Origin: Oscillatoria sp. FACHB-1407
Lineage (GTDB): Bacteria; Cyanobacteriota; Cyanobacteriia; Elainellales; Elainellaceae
Reading direction: 5' to 3'
Length of the DNA: 64,000 nucleotides
NCBI RefSeq assembly: GCF_014697545.1
Contig: NZ_JACJSA010000001.1
Span: forward strand, 733,778-797,777
Made by a program: the position numbers and the translations under genes. A model generated the notes under the pieces. It was not told where the DNA came from. It made no database searches and saw nothing but the letters and a program-made list of their open reading frames with translations. Below are positions 8,151-16,800 of the stretch, piece after piece. Positions within the stretch are counted from its first letter, which is position 1. Each line of letters opens with the position of its first letter.

Positions 8151-9503
8151 ATGACTAAAACCACTGAACAACATCGAGTTGTTATTGTTGGAGGTGGCTT
8201 TGGAGGGTTATATGCCGCTAAAGCACTCGGTCGCGCTCCTGTGAATGTGACCCTGATCGACAAACGTAACTTCCACCTTTTTCAACCATTGCTCTATCAA
8301 GTTGCAACCGGAACGGTTTCTCCGGCTGATATTTCATCGCCGCTGCGTGCCATTTTGAGCAAACACAAAAACACGCAGGTGTTGATGGAAGAGGTCGTTG
8401 ATATTGACCCAGAACAGCAACAAATCATGATGAAGGGCAAAACGGTGCCCTATGACACGTTGGTGGTCGCCACAGGGGTCAGCCACCACTACTTTGGTAA
8501 TGAGCAATGGAAGGAAACGGCTCCGGGATTAAAGACCGTTGAAGATGCGCTGGAGATGCGCCGACGCATCTTTATGGCGTTTGAAGCGGCTGAAAAAGAA
8601 ACCGATGCCGAAAAGCGGCGTGCCTGGTTAACCTTTGTGATTGTGGGGGGTGGTCCCACGGGGGTTGAACTGGCAGGGGCGATCGCTGAACTGGCGTTTC
8701 ACACATTGAGAGAAGATTTTCGCAGCATCGATACTACTGAGGCGCAGATTTTGCTGCTGGAGGGCATGGATCGCGTGCTGCCGCCCTATCCGGAGGATCT
8801 GTCGATTGAGGCCGCCGCTTCGCTCACTCGGTTAGGTGTGACGGTTAAAACCAAAACGTTGGTGACTAATATCACCGATAACGTGGTGACAACTCGTTGT
8901 GGTGAGCAGGTTGAGCAGATTGCCGCTCGCACGATTTTGTGGGCAGCAGGGGTCAAAGCCTCAGCGATGGGGCAAGTCTTAGCCGATCGCACCGGGGCAC
9001 AACTCGATCGCGCCGGACGGGTCAGCGTTGGCTCTGACCTGAGCATTCCCAACTATCCCAACATCTTTGTCATTGGGGATCTGGCAAACTTTACTCAAGC
9101 GGATGGCAAACCGCTTCCGGGAGTGGCTCCGGTGGCCATTCAAGAAGGGGAGTATGTTGCCAAACTGATTCGGCAGCGACTCAAGGGGCAGACTCTTCCA
9201 GAATTTAGTTATGTCAATGCGGGTAGCCTAGCCGTAATCGGGCAGAACTCAGCGGTCGTCGATTTAGGTTTCATCAAGTTCACGGGCATTATTGCCTGGT
9301 TAATCTGGGTATTTGCTCACATCTATTACTTGATTGAGTTCGACAATAAGCTGATTGTCATGCTCCAGTGGGGATGGAGTTACTTCACCCGTAATCGGGG
9401 AGCACGACTGATCACGGGAGAGGAGGATTTACTGAAGGTTGAGATGGATAACAATGGAGAATTTCATGCTCCGTCGTCGTCAAAATCAACGGTTGAAGCC
9501 TAA
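8151..9503 (+). CDS. Type II NADH dehydrogenase (NDH-2, Ndb family)
   Basis: 450 residues. A single-subunit FAD enzyme that passes electrons from NAD(P)H to quinone without pumping protons, at the inner face of the membrane. The FAD-binding motif is VIVGGGFGGLYAAK (11-24), the second dinucleotide motif FVIVGGGPTGVELAGA (162-177), and the second FAD motif NIFVIGDLANF. The C-terminal hydrophobic segment GIIAWLIWVFAHIYYLIEF is the typical membrane anchor. Which of NdbA, NdbB or NdbC it matches cannot be settled by eye; some cyanobacterial members reduce demethylphylloquinone. The GTPase gene follows 11 bases after the stop. Confidence 0.92.
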   Translation: MTKTTEQHRVVIVGGGFGGLYAAKALGRAPVNVTLIDKRNFHLFQPLLYQVATGTVSPADISSPLRAILSKHKNTQVLMEEVVDIDPEQQQIMMKGKTVPYDTLVVATGVSHHYFGNEQWKETAPGLKTVEDALEMRRRIFMAFEAAEKETDAEKRRAWLTFVIVGGGPTGVELAGAIAELAFHTLREDFRSIDTTEAQILLLEGMDRVLPPYPEDLSIEAAASLTRLGVTVKTKTLVTNITDNVVTTRCGEQVEQIAARTILWAAGVKASAMGQVLADRTGAQLDRAGRVSVGSDLSIPNYPNIFVIGDLANFTQADGKPLPGVAPVAIQEGEYVAKLIRQRLKGQTLPEFSYVNAGSLAVIGQNSAVVDLGFIKFTGIIAWLIWVFAHIYYLIEFDNKLIVMLQWGWSYFTRNRGARLITGEEDLLKVEMDNNGEFHAPSSSKSTVEA

Positions 9504-9514
9504 TTTAGGAATGG

Positions 9515-11008
9515 TTGCGCGAAAATGGAATTGATGTCCATTCTTATTCCCTACTCTTGAGCCAATCTCCTCGCGATCGCGAATCCCCTCCGTCGAACCC
9601 TACAAAGGGCTTTGGTCCGACTGCTTTACAAGACTCCCACTTTAATCGGGCGCGGATCAGCTTGAAGCAGGCGATCAATCGCTACGCCCAACAGATTCGC
9701 TTACCCAGGCGCGGTGCCAACTCGATGGAGTTGCAGTCGGCACTCAAAAAGGAGTTAGACCAACTCTCGAATGCACTGGATAAGCTGAATCACAGCATCC
9801 TGCGGATTGCGGTGTTTGGTCTGGTCAGTCGCGGCAAGTCAGCAGTGATTAATGCTCTGTTGGGGCAAAAGATTTTGCAGACGGGTCCCTTGAATGGGGT
9901 AACACAATATCCGCGATCGGTCTACTGGTCGCCTCAGGTGTCGGGCAGTGCCATGCAGGTAGAACTGATTGACACGCCTGGGTTGGATGAGGTGGATGGG
10001 CAATTGCGAGCAGCCATGGCACGGGATGTGGCACAGCAAGCCGACTTAATTCTGTTTGTGGTGGCAGGTGACATGACCCGCACCGAATATCGAGCACTGG
10101 CAGAGTTGCAATCGGCGCACAAACCCTTGATTTTGGTGTTTAACAAAACGGATTTGTATCCCAATCAAGATCGGCAGGCGATTTATCAACGCTTACAAAA
10201 ACTGTTTGCCCAAGGGGGTGAGTTTTCCCGGGGAGATGAAGGTTCGCCGCGTCAGCGTCCCTGGTTGTTGCCCAGTGATATTGTGTTGATTGCCGCAGAG
10301 CCAGCCCCCCTGCAAGTGCGGGTGGAATATCCCGATGGAACGGTGGACTATGAGTGGGAGTCGCCCCCAGCTCAGATCGATGAATTGCAGCAGAAGTTAT
10401 TGGAGATTTTAGAGCAAGAAGGCAAGTCACTTCTGGCGTTGAATGCGTTGCGGCAAGCCCGAGAAACCGAAGAGTCGATCGCCCGCAAAACGGTGAAGCT
10501 GCACAAACCCGAAGCGGAGGATTTGATCTGGCAGTTCGCTAAGTGGAAGGCGATCGCGGTTGCGGTGAATCCGATCGCGGTGCTTGATCTGGTAGGAGCA
10601 ACAGCGGCTGATCTGATTATGATTCGCTCGTTGGCGCGGCTTTACGGCTTTCCCATGACCCATTACGAAGCGGGTAAGCTGTGGAACTCGATTGTGTGGA
10701 GTTCGGGGAGTCTGTTAGTCGGTGAGGTGGGCAGTGGTTTGTTGTTGGGTGTCGGTAAAAGTGCCTCGGCAGTGGCAACTGCCTTTGACAGCATTGGCGG
10801 TGTGATGGCCTATGGTACAGCGGCGATCGCCCAGGCAACACTGGCAGGGTATGGTTCCTATCGCGTAGGCAAAGCGGCACAGACCTACTTAGAGCAGGGC
10901 TGCACCTGGGGACCGCAAGGAGCGAATACAGTCATTCAAGACATTTTGAATCAAGTTGATTCCAACACCGTACTGTATCGGATGCGGCGCGAACTGGGGC
11001 AAGATTAA
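9515..11008 (+). CDS. Dynamin-like/DUF697-type GTPase
   Basis: 497 residues from a TTG start preceded by AGGA. The G1 loop is GLVSRGKSA (102-110), G3 DTPG (153-156) and G4 NKTD (210-213). The C-terminal third (about 340-470) is hydrophobic, with segments around AVAVNPIAVLDLVGATAADLI, as in membrane-associated YcjF/DUF697 GTPases. The strict start is uncertain; similarity to family members probably begins around residue 43, and ATG codon 71 (MELQSALKKE) is a later option. It overlaps no neighbour but lies close behind the NDH-2 gene, so the two may be cotranscribed. The precise role is unknown; membrane remodelling or stress roles are suggested for relatives. Confidence 0.8.
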   Translation: MRENGIDVHSYSLLLSQSPRDRESPPSNPTKGFGPTALQDSHFNRARISLKQAINRYAQQIRLPRRGANSMELQSALKKELDQLSNALDKLNHSILRIAVFGLVSRGKSAVINALLGQKILQTGPLNGVTQYPRSVYWSPQVSGSAMQVELIDTPGLDEVDGQLRAAMARDVAQQADLILFVVAGDMTRTEYRALAELQSAHKPLILVFNKTDLYPNQDRQAIYQRLQKLFAQGGEFSRGDEGSPRQRPWLLPSDIVLIAAEPAPLQVRVEYPDGTVDYEWESPPAQIDELQQKLLEILEQEGKSLLALNALRQARETEESIARKTVKLHKPEAEDLIWQFAKWKAIAVAVNPIAVLDLVGATAADLIMIRSLARLYGFPMTHYEAGKLWNSIVWSSGSLLVGEVGSGLLLGVGKSASAVATAFDSIGGVMAYGTAAIAQATLAGYGSYRVGKAAQTYLEQGCTWGPQGANTVIQDILNQVDSNTVLYRMRRELGQD

Positions 11009-11014
11009 ACAAAC

Positions 11015-13843
11015 CTACTGCCAGTTGCCTACTAACACCACTGGACTCCAGAAATAGGGTCGGCGGTATTGCGGGTTTTGCAACAGAAACAGTTGCGCCT
11101 GACGCAGTGCTTCGGCTTTAGTTACCTTTCCAGTTGCCAGTTCCTGGTAGAACCGCTCCATGATCAGTGAGGCTGCCTGGTCATCAAACGACCAGAGCGT
11201 TGCCACCGTGCTACGGGCACCTGCTCGTACAGCTACGCCTGCCAGACCTAACGCGGCGCGATCGTCCCCCTCAGCGGTTTTGCAGGCACTCAACACCAGC
11301 AACTCAATCGGGCGACGACGACTGACATCGGTGGCTTGTAGCAAGGTGCTCAACTGTTGGATATTGATGCGATTTTGCCAGGTGAGAATGAACGTTTCCT
11401 CTGGTTGAGAACTGAATTCACCATGCGTTGCCAGATGCACGATGGGATAGGGCACCTGATTAATGGCAGTCTGAAAATTTTCGGTGGTAAAGTCCTGGTT
11501 GAGCAGGATTTGGGATTCTGGAAGTTTGGTGCTAATGGCTTGAAACTCAGTAATCACGCCTGGTAACTCTGGAAAATTTTGCTGTGCCTCACTCACCCCT
11601 GCCATCAAAACATTTAATTGCTGCGTCTGAATGGATTGTGCTTCGAGCAGTTGCAAGCCTGGAGTCAGGGCGATCGCGTAATCTTCAACCAGATATCGCT
11701 CGCCATCAAATAGGGCTGCCATCGGAATGTTTCGCAGTGCCCCATCTGGGACAAACACCAGCGTTTTAGCACCACTGGCTTTTAGCTCATCGGCAACCGG
11801 ACGAATCAACCAGTCATAGACCTGCTGAGCCAAGGGTTGGGCACGGCGAGCCGCTGTTGCCTGTCGCAGATATTGCCGCAACTCATTGACAGTCGCTTCC
11901 ACCTGACTGGATGGAATGGTCGTCGTATAGTGGCGCAAGGGCGTGACTGGAGCCTGTTCAACTTGCTGTTTAGGGTGGGCACTAACCAGAGCAGCCTGAT
12001 CTGCCACTCCCGCAGGCAAACTGAGAATAACCTCCAGGCGATCGCTCAGAATAATCGGGTAGATCACTGCTGCTTGCCGATCAACCTCATCAATATCAAC
12101 TTGTCGAGCATTCAGGCAGGCTTCTCGAAAGAAGTTGTCCAACTCTGCCAATTGCAGCGACTCAATCGTTTTACGGGCTTGTTCGAGTTCCGCCTGTGTC
12201 GGTTCCACGCCAGGTTGCAGCAACAGCGAAACGAGTTCCCGGTGAATTGGCTCGATCGTCTCCCGGAAAGAGAATTGCACCTCTAAACTGACAGCGACCA
12301 GATCACTCCGCAAGGACTGCAACGTGCCGACGGCATCACTATAAGCCGCGATCGCCCCTTTGCGATCACCCTGCGCCTTGAGAATGCGCCCCAACTGCCA
12401 TTGCCACAGGTAAGACACATCCGCAGCACTGGTTTGTTGCGACAGATCGAGGGCTTGAGCACTGAGGCGTTGGGCTTCGGTGAGTTGCCCCGTCTTTTCG
12501 TACAAGCTGCCCAAGTTGCCAATGGCAAATGCCTGGGCTCGCCGATCCTGGAGAGTGCGTGCCTGTTGAACGGCGATCGCCAATTGTTGCGCTGCGGCGG
12601 TAGAGGTAGCTTGAGGTGAGCGTACCGCTGGCAAAACATCTGAGCCGCTAACCATTGAAGATTCTCGATTTTCTAACCGGGTCAAACTCTGAGCAAAGTT
12701 GACACGGGCATAGACCACTGTGCGACTGGGGGGGAGGCGATCGAGTTGTGCCGTAATTTGGGGAACGAGTGCCTCTGCCTCTGCCCAGCGAGCAGCGTCA
12801 ATCAATAATCGCAATCGATTAATCAATGCCTGGGTTTGCACGGTGGGTGAAGCGTTGGCATCCACCCGCTGATAAAACGCCAGTGCCGCCTCCTGTCGCT
12901 GTTGTTGCAGCGTTGTCGCCTGATTTGCCTCTGAGTTATCGCCGCGCCGACGAGCATTGCGAACCTGTTCGCCCTGCCGCTGTGCCTGAGCGTAAGCCGT
13001 ATTGCCCAGGCTAAACTGGGTAGCCGCAATCGCTCCTGGTAGCTGCAACCGCTCTGCCATTGCCAGACTTTGTTCTAGCGTCTGTTGCGAGGCGGTCAAG
13101 TCGCCCGTTACCCGCAGAGCGTCGCCTAAACTGCGGAGTGCCACAACCCTTTCTGGAGAATCAGGTTGCTCTTCGGTCGTGAGTTCCTCCAACGTGGCGA
13201 TCGCCCGCCGATACAACCCCAATGTCTGCAACGCCTCTGCCTGATTGATTTTTGCCCGTGTCACCCCCAGTTGATTGTCAGCCCGGTCATGCAGGTCTTC
13301 GACCCGCTCCCAGGTAGCCAATGCCGTTTCCGCCTGACCCTGTGCCAGTTGTAGCCGTCCCTGCACATCGAGAATCTGCGCCTCGATCGCGGTTCGATTG
13401 GGTGGGTTTGTGGCTTGCAACCGTTCCAGGCTGGTGGCGATCGCGGTTTCTGCCTCGTCCCAACGTCCCAACTGCTGATAGACCAGCGACAGGTTGCTCA
13501 GAACAACGGCTTCTCGCAGTCCATCTCCCTGCGATCGGTAGTTTTCAATCCCCTGTTCTAACACCTCAGCCGCAGCCGCGTATTGCCCTGCCTCATAAAG
13601 TGCTCGTCCCTGGGCGATTACCCCATCTGGGGAACTGCCTCGCGTCGCATCCTGGGGGGTCGCTTGAGCAATCAAGTTTCGCGGCAGAGATTGGTCGTGA
13701 GGATTGGAGGCTCCCTCAATCGGGGTCATACTCCATCCCCCAGTTGCAGAGATGAGCACACACAACACTGCCGTCAACACAGCCAGCATCACATACGATT
13801 TGAGGGAATACACTTGGGGCTTATGCTTCGATTTGTGAGTCAT
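11015..13843 (-). CDS. Secreted TPR-CHAT protein (caspase-like protease domain)
   Basis: 942 residues. An N-terminal hydrophobic helix (about 15-38) indicates export or anchoring. TPR-type repeats follow, at about 75-340 and 430-510. The C-terminal CHAT domain (about 650-942) carries HLATHGEF (H807) and VLSACKTA (C854), the His-Cys dyad of caspase-like peptidases, and then AVRAGARSTVATLWSFDDQA. The dyad is intact, so proteolysis is plausible. It starts 10 bases after the large exoprotein gene and is surely cotranscribed with it. Such CHAT-TPR genes beside hemagglutinin-type exoproteins recur in cyanobacteria (my recollection of the family), but the substrate is not established. Confidence 0.88.
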   Translation of the reverse strand: MTHKSKHKPQVYSLKSYVMLAVLTAVLCVLISATGGWSMTPIEGASNPHDQSLPRNLIAQATPQDATRGSSPDGVIAQGRALYEAGQYAAAAEVLEQGIENYRSQGDGLREAVVLSNLSLVYQQLGRWDEAETAIATSLERLQATNPPNRTAIEAQILDVQGRLQLAQGQAETALATWERVEDLHDRADNQLGVTRAKINQAEALQTLGLYRRAIATLEELTTEEQPDSPERVVALRSLGDALRVTGDLTASQQTLEQSLAMAERLQLPGAIAATQFSLGNTAYAQAQRQGEQVRNARRRGDNSEANQATTLQQQRQEAALAFYQRVDANASPTVQTQALINRLRLLIDAARWAEAEALVPQITAQLDRLPPSRTVVYARVNFAQSLTRLENRESSMVSGSDVLPAVRSPQATSTAAAQQLAIAVQQARTLQDRRAQAFAIGNLGSLYEKTGQLTEAQRLSAQALDLSQQTSAADVSYLWQWQLGRILKAQGDRKGAIAAYSDAVGTLQSLRSDLVAVSLEVQFSFRETIEPIHRELVSLLLQPGVEPTQAELEQARKTIESLQLAELDNFFREACLNARQVDIDEVDRQAAVIYPIILSDRLEVILSLPAGVADQAALVSAHPKQQVEQAPVTPLRHYTTTIPSSQVEATVNELRQYLRQATAARRAQPLAQQVYDWLIRPVADELKASGAKTLVFVPDGALRNIPMAALFDGERYLVEDYAIALTPGLQLLEAQSIQTQQLNVLMAGVSEAQQNFPELPGVITEFQAISTKLPESQILLNQDFTTENFQTAINQVPYPIVHLATHGEFSSQPEETFILTWQNRINIQQLSTLLQATDVSRRRPIELLVLSACKTAEGDDRAALGLAGVAVRAGARSTVATLWSFDDQAASLIMERFYQELATGKVTKAEALRQAQLFLLQNPQYRRPYFWSPVVLVGNWQ

Positions 13844-13853
13844 GGAAGTCTTC

Positions 13854-16800
13854 TCAGTGCTGGGTTACAGAGATTTCACGAGCATTCGTTTCAGGAGCAG
13901 GCGTTGCACCGTAACTGACTGCCTGAGCATCAGCACGGGGATTCGCTGCACGAGCATTACACAGTGCTGGATTTAAGTTTGGCGACTGATTGGGGGTTGT
14001 GGCAACTAAAACGACTTGTCCAGTTGAGTTCATCATCCACTGTTGTGCCTCCACAATGGGCGTGTGCAGGTTAGATTGAGGATCACTCTGATCGGCTGCA
14101 TCCTCTGCCTCTCCGGTGGGGTTGACCCAATCCGTCAAAACATCATCGCTGCCCAAAATCTCATTGGGGTTCGCTGGTAAGCCGCCCCGACCCGTCACGA
14201 CAAATTCACCCAACTCCTGCTCGCCTTCGCTTGGGCAATTGCGGGCGATCAGTTGAGTTGCGTCTGCCAGGTTAGCAGGCAGATTAGTAATGGTACGGGT
14301 GTCAAAGTCAGTCGCGTTGATATCTACGATTCCATCCAGAGCCGCATCCGACTGTGAGATAGCGGTGATGTCATTGGTTTGCAAGCGACTGGTAGGGTCA
14401 ACTTCATTAAAGGCATCTGCTCCCAACAACCGCTCGATATCGGCTCGACTGCGATTGACAAAGCCAATGATGCCCTGGGCATCGACAATCACCCGTCCCC
14501 CAGCACCGAAGAAGGCATCGGAGGAGATGTCGTTGTTGCCCAAAGCTCCGGCGATCGCAAATCCCTCACCAGTCCGAATGATGATGTTGCCCCCATTGCC
14601 AGGTTGTCCAGAGGTGCCAGCAGTGGAGGAGATGCGGCTTCCTCCACTCATTAACAGGAGGCTATCTGGGGTCACAGAGCGAATGTTACCCCCGTTGCCA
14701 ATTCCTGTTCTGGCGATAATGCGTCCATTGTTCTGCAACTGCAACCGCCGAGCGGCGATCGTGACGTTCCCGGCAGAGCTTAGTCGCTCACTGGTCGTAG
14801 CGACTCCACCGATATCGCCCTGCCCAAAGCTACTGACGGTGATTAATGCACCATCCTGGATACGCAGTGAATCAACGGCTTGGAAGGTGCGAATATTTTC
14901 ATTGGCATCCAACGTGGTACTGCCCAAGACAAACACGTCGCCACCGCGTCCAGTACCCTGAACATCGACCCCACTAAACACCGCACTGGGAAGCCCATCG
15001 GCATCAGTTCCCGAAAAGGTCACATCTCTAGCAGAAATCAAGACGCTACCAGCATCTCCGCTGCCATTGGTGCTGGTAATTAATTGCGCTCCGTTGACTG
15101 CATTAAACGATCGCGCTGGTTCGATCGCCGCTACAGTACCCTGATTTGAGAAGGTGAGATTGCCTGCAAAGATCACACCCCCATCGCCACTGGCTCCATC
15201 TTCAACACTGCTAAAGATTGCCACATCATCCAGGTTGATCGTATCGCGAACGTTTAACAGCACGCTCCCAGCATCACCAGAGCCAGAGGTGCTGGTGCTG
15301 AGTTGAGCCCCTCCACTCATGTTGAGCGATCGCCCAAAAACCGTGATGCTGCCTCCATCCCCACTCACTCCAAGCCCCGTGCGGCTACTAATAAATCCAC
15401 CCTCGATATCCACAGAGCCATTGAGCACAGAAAGGAAGATGTTACCCGCAGGCTCGTCTCCAACGGTTTCACTGAGGATGCTAAAGCGAGACGGTGGAAT
15501 GTCGGGTCTGGGAATGGGGTTGGCGATCGCAATATTCCGTCTGGCGGATAAAAAGATAGTGCCAGCCTGCCCAAACACCTGGTTATTTTCTGCAATGCTG
15601 CTGTCGTCAATCTGGTTGCTGGTGCTGAGGCGCGTGTTGCTCACTCGAATTCGGTTGGGCAGTAGCGTTGTATATTCTGCTGCTCTGCCGATCAGAATGC
15701 GCCCAAAGTTGCCCTCACTGGTGAGTTCACTCTGATTCACCAGAGACACAATATTGCGAGCTGAGATACTGATATCTCCGGCGACACCGACATTCGCATT
15801 GGTCGTGCTTAACTCTGCCGAGTTGAGGAAAACAGACCCCCTCGGCGACAGCACTTGAATGAAACTAAAGTTATCCGTTTCATTGCGGCTGCGACTGGTG
15901 ATGCGGCTGTTGATGATGTTAACGCGATCAAGACCGTATACAACGATATTTCCAGCCCGTTCAGTGCTGTCATTGATAAACCCGTTATCCGTGCTCAGCA
16001 GTGAATTACCGCGAATGAGAATTTGCTGTGGTAGAGGGCCATTACTGGGGTCAGAGCCGACCAAGATCTGTCCAAGCTGTCCCTGACTCAAAACTTCGCT
16101 CCGCCCCTGAATCACGATCGCATCACGAGCGTTGATGCGAATATCTCCCGCCAGTCCTTCGCCAAAATTGGTGCTGCTTAACAGCGTTCTACCGTCCAGG
16201 AGCACAAACCCCGTCAGTGCAGTGAGATCGATTTTGCCGAAATCACCCGTAACAGCATCATTGTCACTGCGACTGGTAATGCGGCTATTAAAGACTTGCA
16301 GGCGATCGAGGGCAGTGATGCTGACCTGCCCTGCAAAGCCATCGGCAATCACACCAAATTGATCGGTGGTGTCCTCTGGATTGTTGAGAATGTCTACCGT
16401 AGCAGATGGCAAAACGCTGCCGATCAGGACGCGCCCTGTCCTGCCTCGACTTGCCACTGTGCTCTGATTCTGAATCACGATGCGATCGCGAGCGTCGATG
16501 AAAATATCCCCTGCGATGCCGTCGTCTGCATCGGTGGTCGTATCGGTGCCTGTGCTGTTGTTTGTCGTGGTCACGGTGGCTCCACTCAAGAACACCGAAT
16601 CTTCTAAGGCAGTGAGGCGAATTTCGCTAAAGTCGTCTGTACTGGTTGCTTGTGCAAGATTGTTGGTGCTGGTCGCTTCGATGGTGCTGTTGATGATAGA
16701 GACTCGTCCTTGAGAGGCGATGGTAATGTCTCCCGCCAGTCCGGTGCTGAGGTTTGCCGCCTGCAACAGCGAGTCATTCCTCAAATCAACAGAACTTGCC